Assembly (NCBI GenBank): GCA_016788565.1
Contig: JAEUSP010000044.1
Location: 1-42,802, forward strand
Source: Chlorobiota bacterium
GTDB taxonomy: Bacteria; Bacteroidota; Ignavibacteria; OLB7
DNA length: 42,802 nt
Direction of reading: 5' to 3'
In this document: positions 27,344 to 35,782 of the stretch, piece by piece
Layout: each line of letters opens with the position of its first letter
Position numbering within the stretch: the stretch's first letter is position 1
Made by a program: the position numbers and the translations under genes
The notes under the pieces: model-generated
Database searches by the model: none
The model's input: only the letters and a program-made list of their open reading frames with translations
Told to the model about the DNA's origin: nothing

Positions 27344-28894
27344 TTACCGCACCACCCCGAACTTCTGGCTTTGCTCCACTTCATCGCCATGCAGCCGCAG
27401 CATGTAGCTTCCGGTGGGCCAGCCCAGGACGTTCAGCTGAAGGATGCCGTTTGCGGGAACCGCTTGGCGCAGTAGCAGTTGGCCATGCTGCGACCAGCAT
27501 TCCACCGTAAGATCGCTGCGGCCGTTAGCTCCACGGATGAAAATTTCCGCTGTGCTACGCGCTGGGTTCGGCCATATCCCTTCCAACTGAACCGCAGGTG
27601 AGGTGGCCAGCGGGGCAGCAATCGGAAGCCCAACCTGGGCCCCTTTGAAGATTGGTACTTGCGCGAACGTCCGCTCGAAAACGTTTGGCACCAGCGATTC
27701 TGGTTCGGCCCCCAGCCATTGGCACATCAGCGAAGAATAGATCTGGCGGAAGTCGTACTGGAAACGGAGGTTGTCGTTCTCATCAAGGTTCACCAAATCG
27801 GGATCGGGGCCGATGATGCCGGGCTGCACACCGTTTCCAACCACCATCACCGGGGCTGCCGCGCCGTGATCGGTCCCCAAGCCTTGCGACTCCACCCTGC
27901 GGCCAAACTCGCTGATAACCATCAGGCAGACTCGGTCGGCAAGGCCACGCGACTCCAAATCGCGCTGGAACGTGTGGATGCACCGCCCAATTTCCGCAAG
28001 CCGTGCGGCGTGGTCGGGAAGTTGGTGGTGGTGGGTGTCGAATCCGGGCATTGTCACCAGCCATACGGAGGTCTCCACGCCAACATCAATCAACTTTGCA
28101 ATTGTGGAAAGCTCCGTTGCCAGCGGCGGATGTGATGGATACTCCACGGTTGGCTCGGTTGTTTTTGTGTTTGCCTCCATCAACGCGCCGATAAACTGGT
28201 GCGATTGGCGTGCAATCAGCCGCACGTACTCGGTCTCTATTTCGGCAGAGATCGTGATCCCGGTGCTGTTGCCTGTTGGCGCGGGAAGGTAGTGCAAGTC
28301 GTTCAGCGCAAACCCCATCGGCCCTTTTCGTCCCATCAGCGCGGCAGTCATAAACGGCCCCATCTCGATAGCAAACGGATAGGTTGGCAGTGCGTTCAAC
28401 GCGTCGGGGAATTGGTCTTCCAGATACCGCCCGTACCACCCGCTTGTCTCAAAAGTCCAGGCATCGGATCCGGTAAGCCAGATGTCGGTGGAGCGGAAGT
28501 GGGAGAGGTCCTGGTTGGGATAGCCGACGTTTTGCACCGCAGCCATTTTCCCTTCTTGGTACAGTTCATGCAGCAACGCCAACGATGGATGCAGCCCCAG
28601 CGTGGCGTGATCCGGCAGCAACAGCGTTTCTTCCGGCAGGATGGAGACGTTCCGGTTGGTCCCGCGGTGGCGAAAGCGGTAGTAGTTCTCATCATGCACC
28701 GGAACCAGTGTGTTCAGCCCGTCGTTGCCGCCGTACAGCCGCAGTATCACCATGGCGTTTTTGTTCCCAGCGGCGGTGCGTAGCAGCCCACGGCGTGGCA
28801 AGGCATGGGCAAACGCCTTGATTCCAACATGAGGCATCAATTGGGCAACAACGCCAGTAGCAGCAAGACCTTTCAGGAGTGAGCGGCGGTTCAT
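27344..28894 (-). CDS. DUF1501 exported protein with C-terminal T9SS sorting domain
   Basis: This 516-residue protein starts with a Tat-like signal (NRRSLLKGLAATG). The DUF1501 (sulfatase/alkaline-phosphatase-like fold) domain follows: RLYGGNDGLNTLVPVHD, HPSLALLHELYQEGK, QDLSHFRSTDIW, a TMPGFDTHH segment, and ISEFGRRVESQGLGTDHGAA near 305-325. The last ~85 residues form a T9SS type A sorting domain (WPNPARSTAEIF at its start, ending LRLHGDEVEQSQKFGVVR), so the protein should be exported and attached or released by type IX secretion. DUF1501 genes are typically paired with a DUF1800 gene, as here (18 bases). The exact reaction is not known for this family. Confidence 0.9.
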   Translation of the reverse strand: MNRRSLLKGLAATGVVAQLMPHVGIKAFAHALPRRGLLRTAAGNKNAMVILRLYGGNDGLNTLVPVHDENYYRFRHRGTNRNVSILPEETLLLPDHATLGLHPSLALLHELYQEGKMAAVQNVGYPNQDLSHFRSTDIWLTGSDAWTFETSGWYGRYLEDQFPDALNALPTYPFAIEMGPFMTAALMGRKGPMGFALNDLHYLPAPTGNSTGITISAEIETEYVRLIARQSHQFIGALMEANTKTTEPTVEYPSHPPLATELSTIAKLIDVGVETSVWLVTMPGFDTHHHQLPDHAARLAEIGRCIHTFQRDLESRGLADRVCLMVISEFGRRVESQGLGTDHGAAAPVMVVGNGVQPGIIGPDPDLVNLDENDNLRFQYDFRQIYSSLMCQWLGAEPESLVPNVFERTFAQVPIFKGAQVGLPIAAPLATSPAVQLEGIWPNPARSTAEIFIRGANGRSDLTVECWSQHGQLLLRQAVPANGILQLNVLGWPTGSYMLRLHGDEVEQSQKFGVVR

Positions 28895-28912
28895 GGTGGG
28901 TTCAGAATGGGA

Positions 28913-30553
28913 TCAGCAAAGATGAAACTGCGGTAGCTTGAAAATCGCTTCCAACAACTTGCGGATGCGGTCGCCCGTGCGTTGGGTTGGGTCGTCAAGG
29001 CTCCACTCGTACTCTTTCCCGCCGTCCAGCAACACCCCGTGCAAGGCTTCGCGTTCGGCGGCGGATAGTGGGGCGGCAACAAGAAGTTGGATGAGGTTAT
29101 CGCACAATGCGTGTGGGTCGTTTGGTTGCGGGAAGGTGCGGGCCAACTGAAGTGGATCGAAGGTGTACAGCCGCGCCAACTGCGGAAGGTCCGCGAAGTG
29201 GCGCACGTTGTTCCGCGCTATCTCCACCGCAAATTGCTCACGCTGCGCCAGCGTGGATGAGCTAACCCACGCCCGCCCTTGCCGCCACCCTTGAACATCG
29301 GGGGGATAAAAAGGCATCTCCCCAATTCCACTTAGCCGCCGTGAAAGGTTGTTGAACGGCGAGCGTGTGGTTCCATCGAAATCGGGAACGGATTGCAGCG
29401 ACAAGGTTCGGATCAGCCCCAAGTAGAACCCAACATGGGTTTTGTAAATCGCCCCTATGCTCTCCGGCAAATAAAAGTGCTGGCTTGCAAACAGCGTCCG
29501 CAGCACCGGCTCAATCTGCCAATCATTCTGGCGCAGCAGCGATGCCATTGCTTCGATCACCGTATCATCTGGCTGGTGGCGCACAAACGTGGTGTAGAGT
29601 TTTTGGCAGATGAACCAAGCAACCTGTTCGGCACGTTCGCTGAAGATGATCTCGATGATGTCGTCGGCATTCCAGTTCCCCCGTTTCCCCAAAAACACTT
29701 TCTCCCCCGGGTCCCAGTTCTCGGGAATGAACACCGACGCGGTGGAATGAAATCGGGAGTCGTTGGAACTCACTTGCGTGCCCCATCCGGTTAGCGCACG
29801 GCCCGCCTGGCGGACATCGGTTTCGGTGTAGTTTGGTTGGCCGTATCTATCCACCCTTCCCATTGTGAACAGCTCCATCAGTTCGCGGGCGTAGTTGGCG
29901 TTCAGTTGGTAGCGGTTGTTGGCTGACCCATCCAAAAAAATCAGCATCGCCACATCTTTGGTCATCGCACGGATCAGTTCTTTCACGCTTCCCAGCGCGT
30001 TGTTCCGCAGCGTCATGTTTTGCACAAACAGGAATTCGGCATACTCCACCTTTGCCGTTTGGGTGGGGATATGAGTATGCCAAAACAGGGTCATCCGTTC
30101 TTGCAGCGACGTTGGCGCGGTGCCGACAACGGCCAGCAGCCACATCCCCAAACGGTCGCGGCGTTCCAATTTTGCCGACACCCACACTTCATAATCGGGG
30201 CCTTCGGGCGGAGGGCCGGTATGCGGTTCTTTGCCAGCAAAGTCGGCGATGGCATCGGTGGACGGGGGCGTACGGCGCATCAGCCGGTTGATGGTTGCTG
30301 GAAGCCCTTCGGCAACCGCACGGCGTATCTCCCACTCCGCCGGGCCAATAATGCAGCGGCGCAACAGGTGGGCGGCTGTGCCATAGTTCCAAGCATCCTT
30401 GGTGGTAAAAGGGAAAGGAGCAAGCGGGTCGGTTACGGGATCGCCTGCGGTGATTGCCGGGCCGGAGTCCGGCAGCGCGTCCGCCGATGATGCAGAAGTG
30501 GGCTGAGCGAAGGGAACGGAAGCAGCAGAACGAAGAAATGAACGCCGGTTCAT
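28913..30553 (-). CDS. DUF1800 exported protein
   Basis: This 546-residue protein has an N-terminal Tat-like signal (NRRSFLRSAAS). The DUF1800 domain shows AHLLRRCIIGP, LFWHTHIPT, MLIFLDGSANNRYQLN, NYARELMELFTMGR, and YPPDVQGWRQGRAW near the C terminus. The biochemical role of DUF1800 is not established; it is usually encoded with DUF1501 proteins, and this pair is 18 bases apart on the same strand and so probably one operon. No T9SS sorting domain is visible in this member. The ATG at 30553 is chosen because it starts the Tat motif; an upstream in-frame start at 30658 would place 35 residues before it and overlaps the promoter-like repeats. Confidence 0.9.
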   Translation of the reverse strand: MNRRSFLRSAASVPFAQPTSASSADALPDSGPAITAGDPVTDPLAPFPFTTKDAWNYGTAAHLLRRCIIGPAEWEIRRAVAEGLPATINRLMRRTPPSTDAIADFAGKEPHTGPPPEGPDYEVWVSAKLERRDRLGMWLLAVVGTAPTSLQERMTLFWHTHIPTQTAKVEYAEFLFVQNMTLRNNALGSVKELIRAMTKDVAMLIFLDGSANNRYQLNANYARELMELFTMGRVDRYGQPNYTETDVRQAGRALTGWGTQVSSNDSRFHSTASVFIPENWDPGEKVFLGKRGNWNADDIIEIIFSERAEQVAWFICQKLYTTFVRHQPDDTVIEAMASLLRQNDWQIEPVLRTLFASQHFYLPESIGAIYKTHVGFYLGLIRTLSLQSVPDFDGTTRSPFNNLSRRLSGIGEMPFYPPDVQGWRQGRAWVSSSTLAQREQFAVEIARNNVRHFADLPQLARLYTFDPLQLARTFPQPNDPHALCDNLIQLLVAAPLSAAEREALHGVLLDGGKEYEWSLDDPTQRTGDRIRKLLEAIFKLPQFHLC

Positions 30554-30603
30554 GGGTGTGTCTGCGTGAAAGAATGAATGATGACAACTGTTCAAAATTG
30601 GCC

Positions 30604-30640
30604 GCCAACGATTGAAAGCCAACGATTGAAAGACAACGAT
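30604..30640 (-). repeat. 14-bp tandem direct repeat in the DUF1800 promoter region
   Basis: GCCAACGATTGAAA occurs at 30604-30617 and 30618-30631, and a partial GACAACGAT at 30632-30640, 51-87 bases upstream of the DUF1800 start. Tandem 14-bp spacing is not a whole helical turn. It may be an activator or repressor site, or a replication-slippage product. Confidence 0.6.
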
Positions 30641-30669
30641 GCAGGCAAAAGTTCTCACCCCACCAGGAA

Positions 30670-30707
30670 AAAAACTCCATCACAATGGCGGTTGTGATGG
30701 AGTTTTT
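30670..30707. terminator. Bidirectional terminator-like hairpin
   Basis: A 16-bp perfect stem (30670-30685 with 30692-30707; arm AAAAACTCCATCACAA) has a 6-base loop and A/T runs at the outer ends. It lies upstream of the DUF1800 operon in a divergent region, where no gene end is known, so what it terminates is unclear. Confidence 0.6.
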
Positions 30708-30822
30708 GATTTGGTAGTGGCTCATAGTGGGGAGAATCTTTAAATTTAGCGTGTTGTTCCTACATGGCTATCATCTTCTGCATCTCACCCGAGTGAACCA
30801 CTACCCAGTAGAATTCATCTGA

Positions 30823-30849
30823 TAGGCGCAGGCTAAAGCCCTGCGCCTA
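30823..30849. repeat. REP-like hairpin with GGCGCAGG arms
   Basis: TAGGCGCAGG (30823-30832) and CCTGCGCCTA (30840-30849) form a 10-bp perfect stem with a 7-base loop containing CTAAAG. It resembles the short GGCGCAGGCTAAAGCCTGCGCC type of intergenic repeat seen in many genomes. Confidence 0.6.
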
Positions 30850-30926
30850 CCGGGGAATGGGTGCTCATTCTCTCCGGCTATTTCGATGACCCATTTTAAC
30901 CTACTTCAATTTCAATGAGGTACTGA

Positions 30927-31083
30927 TATACTCCAAACAGAGTGGTTTGCGAAAAACTCAATCACTGTCATTCCCAGTTCACCCCGACCAGTCGGGGCGA
31001 AAGCGGGAGCCGAAGGCCTGCGAAGCGTATCCATAGCACACCTAGCTGAGCAGAGTTTCGCAAACCAATTTGCGCCGAGTATA
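30927..31083. mobile_element. MITE-like element with inverted terminal repeats
   Basis: The ends are imperfect inverted repeats of ~31-33 bases: TATACTC (30927-30933) against GAGTATA (31077-31083), and GGTTTGCGAAAAACTC (30944-30959) against GAGTTTCGCAAACC (31053-31066), separated by a variable 10-base stretch. The inside holds a strong hairpin CCCCGAC/GTCGGGG (near 30983-30998) and a TCATTCCC...GCGGGAGCC stretch typical of dispersed repeats. It is 157 bp with no open frame and no transposase. No target duplication could be identified. It lies in the gene-poor gap 30721-31232. Confidence 0.55.
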
Positions 31084-31128
31084 ACCACCCATTTTCTTTC
31101 CCATCTTCCTCACTCCTACTCCATCCCC

Positions 31129-31136
31129 TATATTTG
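31129..31136 (+). promoter_or_regulatory. Bacteroidota-type -7 box upstream of the RodZ-like gene
   Basis: TATATTTG fits the TAnnTTTG -7 consensus of Bacteroidota sigma factors and lies 97 bases before the start at 31233. No clear -33 TTG lies at the expected distance, so the call is weak. Confidence 0.3.
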
Positions 31137-31232
31137 CAGCGGTCTCACTTCTTGGTGTCGGTACCAACTCCCTGTCCAACGTGACTGCATTCTCTCACTC
31201 TCTCTCCATACTTGTTTAGGAACAGCTTCTCC

Positions 31233-32426
31233 ATGAACATTGGCCAGCAACTACGTGAAGCGCGCGAAGCGCAAGGGATGAGTATCGGCGATGTTTCGCG
31301 CCGGACCTACATCCAACCGAAATTTCTTCAGGCGATTGAGGAGGGGAACATTGCTGCAATCCCGAACCCGCAGCGGCGATTCTTTGTGCGCGATTACGCC
31401 CGCACCGTTGGGCTGGATTCCGACGCACTTCTTGCACTGCTTCCCGACACCCCGCCACCAACGCCAGTGGCGATTGCGCCGGAATCCAGAACCTCAGCCC
31501 GGTTCGATTCTACCGATACCGAACGCCGTGGGAAATTCCCAAAATTCAAACCAATGGCGTTTGGCGAACAGCGGCGGCGCAGCACCAACATGGCCAACTG
31601 GGTGATTGCTGCGGCGTTGGTGTTGCTGATTGGAGTTGGTGGATACATGGCTTGGAGCGGCGGGCTGTTCGGCGGAGGAGAAGCACCCCAGCAATCCGAA
31701 CAACAACCATCAGCAGCAAGCGATGCTGACTCCCCCGCGCAGATCATCAACTCACCCGAAACACCGGCAACTCCAGTATCAGAGTCGTCGTGGCAGCCGG
31801 GGGATAGCCTGACGCTGGTTGGGCGCGCCACTGCCCGCGTTTGGTTCGATGTGGTTTCCGACGGGCAGCGAAGCTCCACCGGAACGTTGGATAGCGGCGT
31901 GGTGAAAACGTGGCGAGCAATGAAGACCTTCAAGGTGTCGCTGGGGAATGCTGGGGGATTGCACCTGACGCTGAACGAGCAAAGCATCGGCACACTGGGG
32001 CCGCTGCGCACTGCCGTCCGCAACCAGATTATTGATTCGGCTGGGGTGCGCCGCCCTGGCGGAGTGCGCCCGGCAACCGCAGCCGCAACATCACCCACCG
32101 CAACTTCCGCAACGGCGACAACACGCCCGGCGGCCACAACGTCATCGCGTCCGGCAGCAACGTCATCAACACCTGCCAGCCGTCCAGCGGCAACGTCGTC
32201 ATCTTCCACTGCTCGCCCAGCTACTTCCACAACCACGCAGCAACGGACAACCACGCAACCAAGCCGGCAAACCAACTCAACGCCAAACCGGCAGCCGGCC
32301 ACGCAACCGAACCGCACCACCACGTCGGCTCCGCGCCGAACCGTGAAGCCCCGAACACCAACGGTGCGGCCAATCGAGCCAACCGAGCCGCGCCGTGTTC
32401 CGCGCGACCCGCAATCGAATCCGTAA
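31233..32426 (+). CDS. RodZ-like membrane protein with long low-complexity tail
   Basis: This 397-residue protein has an N-terminal helix-turn-helix of the RodZ type (residues ~1-70: GQQLREAREAQGMSIGDVS, then RRTYIQPKFLQAIEEGN). It has one transmembrane segment (~120-142, WVIAAALVLLIGVGGYMAW) and a periplasmic DUF4115-like domain (~188-266, SLTLVGRATARVWFDV). The last ~130 residues are Thr/Ser/Pro/Ala/Arg-rich repeats with a basic end. In known bacteria RodZ links MreB to the cell-wall machinery and sets rod shape. The family likeness is good; the tail is unusual. No mre genes are next to it. The start at 31233 (ATG) gives the conserved N terminus; an upstream start at 31212 adds 7 residues. 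Confidence 0.83.
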   Translation: MNIGQQLREAREAQGMSIGDVSRRTYIQPKFLQAIEEGNIAAIPNPQRRFFVRDYARTVGLDSDALLALLPDTPPPTPVAIAPESRTSARFDSTDTERRGKFPKFKPMAFGEQRRRSTNMANWVIAAALVLLIGVGGYMAWSGGLFGGGEAPQQSEQQPSAASDADSPAQIINSPETPATPVSESSWQPGDSLTLVGRATARVWFDVVSDGQRSSTGTLDSGVVKTWRAMKTFKVSLGNAGGLHLTLNEQSIGTLGPLRTAVRNQIIDSAGVRRPGGVRPATAAATSPTATSATATTRPAATTSSRPAATSSTPASRPAATSSSSTARPATSTTTQQRTTTQPSRQTNSTPNRQPATQPNRTTTSAPRRTVKPRTPTVRPIEPTEPRRVPRDPQSNP

Positions 32427-32534
32427 CACGGCTTGGAAAAAGAACGATCAATCATTCGGTAGCTTCAGGAACCTCTATCACAGGTACTCTTGTTCTGCAC
32501 CCATCATCTTCATTAACACAATCCCTAAACAGCG

Positions 32535-33587
32535 ATGAAAAAAATGATTCTGCTATGCTTCACGCTAGCAATGCTGGCCGTTGACGTGAACAACCTGGCC
32601 GTGGCTGGCGGCGGCCCTTGGGTGAACAAGCCCGGGCAGTTCAGTTTCACCTTTGGCTTCAGCCGCAAGACCGCTGGCAAGTTGTGGCGCAACGGTAAAC
32701 TGGAAGAACCTGCCGACAGCACGTTGGTGGATGGCTTATTCCACGATTTCCAGTACGCCTACTTTCAACCAGAAATTGGATTGATGGAGAATCTTTCGCT
32801 CTCCGGGAATTTCCTCTACCTGTGGGGATACGAGCGGGTGCAGAGCGATCCCAAAACAGGCAAACCAGTGAAGCCACATTGGGAGTTGAACCATGGTTTC
32901 ACCGATATGTGGTTGAACCTGAAATATCAGTTTCTGCAGGGGGATTTTCCAATGGCGGTTCAGGTCTCATCCCGGTTCCCCGACTTGTACGATGAAGAAG
33001 GGCCATACAGCCGGTACATCATGCGCGTCACCACACGCGACGAAGCGGTGAAAGTAGATGACACAACGTTCAAGCGCGTCACCTACCGCGACACCACCGT
33101 GGCCGCCAGCTCCGAATGGCGAGGATTGCTGAAACGCGATCTTGGAATCCATCTGCTTGCTGGGCATTCGTTCGATGGAAACGGATATGCCCAAGCCGAG
33201 CTTGCCTACAACTTCCGGCAGGATGCCTATGCCGACCAGGTGATCTTCCGTGCCGATGGCGGCTACAACGTCTGGCAAGGGGATGGCTTCACGCTGATGC
33301 CGAAGCTCTCGTTCGACTACACCGCCGGCGTTGGCAACGGCACGGTACCTGATTCCACCGACCGATTCTACTTCAAAACTATGCAGACAGTGCCGGGAAC
33401 ACCTGTCCAGGCAAACCTTCCCACAGCAAACTACTACTTCAACGACGGGAATTATGGGCGGCTGTACGGCAGCCTATCGCTGATGTACGACAAGTACGCG
33501 ATTGAGCTTGGCGGAGGCCGCTGGCTGTTTGGCGATGGCGCGCCGGTTTATACCGAGCTGTACGCCCAAGTTGGGGTAACGTTCTAA
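32535..33587 (+). CDS. Secreted outer-membrane-barrel-like protein
   Basis: The 350-residue protein has a Sec signal (MKKMILLCFTLAMLAVDVNN, cleavage near VAG). The body is rich in alternating aromatic/polar strands typical of a transmembrane beta barrel: FSFTFGFSRKTAG, DFQYAYFQPEIGLMENLSLSGNF, YQFLQGDFPMAVQVSSRFP, and a terminal YAQVGVTF that ends in Phe. No recognised enzyme motif is seen. It resembles, in general outline, small outer-membrane porin or transporter-like proteins, but I cannot name a family. It starts 108 bases after the RodZ-like gene and stands before a terminator, so it may be transcribed with RodZ or alone. Confidence 0.6.
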   Translation: MKKMILLCFTLAMLAVDVNNLAVAGGGPWVNKPGQFSFTFGFSRKTAGKLWRNGKLEEPADSTLVDGLFHDFQYAYFQPEIGLMENLSLSGNFLYLWGYERVQSDPKTGKPVKPHWELNHGFTDMWLNLKYQFLQGDFPMAVQVSSRFPDLYDEEGPYSRYIMRVTTRDEAVKVDDTTFKRVTYRDTTVAASSEWRGLLKRDLGIHLLAGHSFDGNGYAQAELAYNFRQDAYADQVIFRADGGYNVWQGDGFTLMPKLSFDYTAGVGNGTVPDSTDRFYFKTMQTVPGTPVQANLPTANYYFNDGNYGRLYGSLSLMYDKYAIELGGGRWLFGDGAPVYTELYAQVGVTF

Positions 33588-33633
33588 AGCGAGCGCGCAG
33601 CGAACCTCTGTGCTCCGCTTTTCTGATACACAA

Positions 33634-33706
33634 TACTGAGAAACATCATAGTCCGTAGCCCAGCTACGGGCTATATTTTTAACTGCACCTTCAAAAAAAC
33701 TCAGTA
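33634..33706 (+). terminator. Terminator-like nested hairpins after the barrel-like gene
   Basis: An inner stem TAGCCC/GGGCTA (33656-33661 and 33668-33673) is followed by TATTTTT. An outer pair TACTGAG/CTCAGTA (33634-33640 and 33700-33706) encloses it. The inner hairpin plus U tract could end transcription of the barrel-like gene. The outer repeat is close to the next start and may be regulatory. Confidence 0.5.
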
Positions 33707-33726
33707 TCACATAACCAAGTAGAGCC

Positions 33727-35055
33727 ATGAGACGAGTTTCCCTACTTCTGCCTGCCATCGCGCTTTGCGTTAGCTGTTGGGCAGCCCCTGCCAATGCTTC
33801 GGTGCCATCGTACGATAAGGACGGTGCGCGTTTCATCCACCAATGGGTCTGGACCCTGACCGATGCAATGGTGGATGAAATCCGCACCCCTTGCACCATC
33901 AGCCGTGTGTATGCCTACTGCAACATCGCCGCCTACGAAGCGGCGCGGCCCGGCTACCCAGATTTCCGCTCCTTTGCTGGCCAACTGAACGGATTAACGC
34001 CCCCACCCAAAGCACCCAAAACCCAGATTGATTGGCGCGTTGCAGCGATTGCAGCATACCACCGGGTAGCCGGGAAATTACTCTATTTCTACGACCGCAG
34101 CGAGGCCCGATATGAGGGCGACTTGGATAATTTGAAGCAGATGGGGGTCAGCAAACAAGTCATTGCTGCCTCGGTGAAATATGGCGAGAAGGTTGGCGAT
34201 CATATCATCGCATGGTCTGGCAAGGATGGCTTCCGTGAGGTCCAAGCGATGGGCGATTACGAGTTCCCGAAAGGGGAAGAACATTGGCAGCCAACGCCTC
34301 CAGATTTCCTTCGCCCAGTTGATCCATACTGGAATCGTGTGCGCCCGTTTGTGCTTACCGGCCCGCGCCAGATACCACCCGACCCGCCAATCCCTTTTAG
34401 CAAGGACCCTTCCTCCGCTTTTTACAAAGATGAAAAAGAGGTGTGGGAAATCGGGAAGAACCTTACCGAAGAACAGATCATGGTCGCAAAGTTCTGGGAT
34501 TGCAACCCGATTCACTCCTTCCACTTTGGTCACATGGCGTTCAAGACCCGCCAGATTAGCCCGGCCGGGCATTGGATGAACATCGCCAAAATCGTCTGCG
34601 TGAAACAGCAGCGGGGGATGATGGAGGTGCTGGAAACCTACGCCTTGACCTCGGTAGCGATTGCCGATGGATTCCTGAGTTGCTGGACGGAGAAGTACCG
34701 TGACAACACCATCCGGCCAATCACCTACATCAACCGCTACATGGATTCCACGTGGACCCCGCTGATTCAAACGCCGCCGTTCCCCGACCACTCCAGCGGG
34801 CACAGCACAATCTCGGCAGCGGCAGCGGTGGTGCTAACAAAGCAGCTGGGCGCGGTCCCGTTCGACGACGACACCGAGGAGTACCTGAATATGCCGGTAC
34901 GCACCTTCCCCAATTTTATGGCCGCCGCATACGAAGCAGCCATGAGCCGCTTGTACGGCGGGATTCACATCCGCTCCTCCAACACCGCCGGCACAAAAAA
35001 TGGAACCGAAATTGCTGAGTATCTGCTGGGGAAGATTAAGACTCGGGTGAAGTAA
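33727..35055 (+). CDS. Vanadium haloperoxidase-like PAP2 protein
   Basis: This 442-residue protein has a Sec signal (cleavage near ANA, residue 24). The vanadate/phosphate site of the haloperoxidase-PAP2 superfamily is complete: K323 and R330 (KYRDNTIRP), H359 (DHSSGHS), R408 and H414 (SRLYGGIH). Family members are vanadium-dependent haloperoxidases or acid phosphatases; the enzyme type cannot be decided. The N-terminal half is all-alpha as in the haloperoxidase group. It should be periplasmic or extracellular. It starts 139 bases after the barrel-like gene, with a terminator between, so it is probably a separate unit. A repeat-rich region begins right after its stop. Confidence 0.85.
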   Translation: MRRVSLLLPAIALCVSCWAAPANASVPSYDKDGARFIHQWVWTLTDAMVDEIRTPCTISRVYAYCNIAAYEAARPGYPDFRSFAGQLNGLTPPPKAPKTQIDWRVAAIAAYHRVAGKLLYFYDRSEARYEGDLDNLKQMGVSKQVIAASVKYGEKVGDHIIAWSGKDGFREVQAMGDYEFPKGEEHWQPTPPDFLRPVDPYWNRVRPFVLTGPRQIPPDPPIPFSKDPSSAFYKDEKEVWEIGKNLTEEQIMVAKFWDCNPIHSFHFGHMAFKTRQISPAGHWMNIAKIVCVKQQRGMMEVLETYALTSVAIADGFLSCWTEKYRDNTIRPITYINRYMDSTWTPLIQTPPFPDHSSGHSTISAAAAVVLTKQLGAVPFDDDTEEYLNMPVRTFPNFMAAAYEAAMSRLYGGIHIRSSNTAGTKNGTEIAEYLLGKIKTRVK

Positions 35056-35116
35056 GGTGGGGGAGTATGAGCGGAGGCCGCCGAACAAAGGCCTCCGCTG
35101 CCCGCCCTCTCCCCCC

Positions 35117-35350
35117 GCAGCGAAGAGTGAAGAGTGAAATGGGAAGAGTGAAAGAAGATGCCAAACACACCACCGAACCCAGCCCGCCGCTCAAGCAGCG
35201 AAGAGTGAAGAGTGAAATGGGAAGAGTGAAAGAAGATGCCAAACTCACCGCCGAACCCAGCCCGCCGCTCAAGCAGCGAAGAGTGAAGAGTGAGATGGGA
35301 AGAGTGAAAGAAGATACCAAACTCACCGCCGAATCCAGCCCTCCGCTCAT
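35117..35350. repeat. Three tandem 78-bp repeats
   Basis: Copies start at 35117, 35195 and 35273, each beginning GCAGCGAAGAGTGAAGAGTG. Further single copies lie at ~35489-35566 and ~40812-40889. Because 78 is a multiple of 3, several frames stay open, which creates false repeat-protein ORFs on both strands. The repeat lies between genes and is not a gene. Confidence 0.9.
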
Positions 35351-35587
35351 GCTGAGCACCGTCGAAGTATGAGCGTGAGTCGCCGAGCCGAACCGAGCCG
35401 CCGTCGCTGCCTGCCCTCACCCCCCGCCCTCTCCCAAATGATGGAGCTACTGCTTCGGCTGGATTGGTCAGCTGGGAGAGGGAGCCAAAGCGAAGAGTGA
35501 AGAGTGAGATGGGAAGAGTGAAAGAAGATGCCAAACACACCACCGAATCCAGCCCGCCGCTCATGCTGAGCTTCGTCGAAGTATGAG
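35346..35587. repeat. Mixed repeat cluster (CTCATGCTGAGC hairpins, CCCTCTCCC hairpin, fourth 78-bp copy)
   Basis: A CTCATGCTGAGC...GAAGTATGAG hairpin occurs at 35346-35373 and again at 35560-35587. A CCCTCACCCCC...CCCTCTCCC / GGGAGAGGG hairpin block lies at ~35411-35490. A 78-bp copy fills 35489-35566. The same modules recur near 40557-40912. All are noncoding dispersed repeats. Confidence 0.75.
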
Positions 35588-35596
35588 CGTGAGTCG

Positions 35597-35770
35597 CCGA
35601 ACCGAGCGGCCGCCGCTACCTGCCCTCACCCCCCGCCCTCTCCCAAATGATGGAGCTGCTGCGGCGGCTGGATTGATCAGCTGGGAGAGGGAGCCAAAGC
35701 CGGGGAAAAGGAAAAGGGGGAGGTGAGTTGCTCGCAATCTCCGCGCTGAAGCACGGAGTAATGGGGAAAC
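35597..35770. repeat. Left copy of a ~170-bp direct repeat flanking the T9SS cassette
   Basis: The order is: linker CGCCGAACCGAGC, then a CCCTCACCCCCCGCCCTCTCCC hairpin module, then GGGAGAGGGAGCCAAAGCC, then CGCAATCTCCGCGCTG with AGCACGGAGTAATG. The same modules in the same order and orientation occur at ~40533-40705. The two copies lie on opposite sides of the 36102-38984 gene and its leader array. Confidence 0.7.
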
Positions 35771-35782
35771 CGACGACTGGCC

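Noticed and set aside
35067-35372. Plus-strand ORF of 101 codons with a 26-residue repeat
   Set aside because: Same repeat, other strand. Single copies also occur at 35489 and 40812 in other contexts, so it is a dispersed noncoding repeat.
34965-35564. Minus-strand ORF of 199 codons with repeating SGGLDS-like and SSFTLPISLFTLR-like stretches
   Set aside because: It is the reverse reading of the 78-bp repeats and related modules. The SGGLDS likeness to PP-loop ATPases is chance, and the phase stays open only because 78 is divisible by 3.
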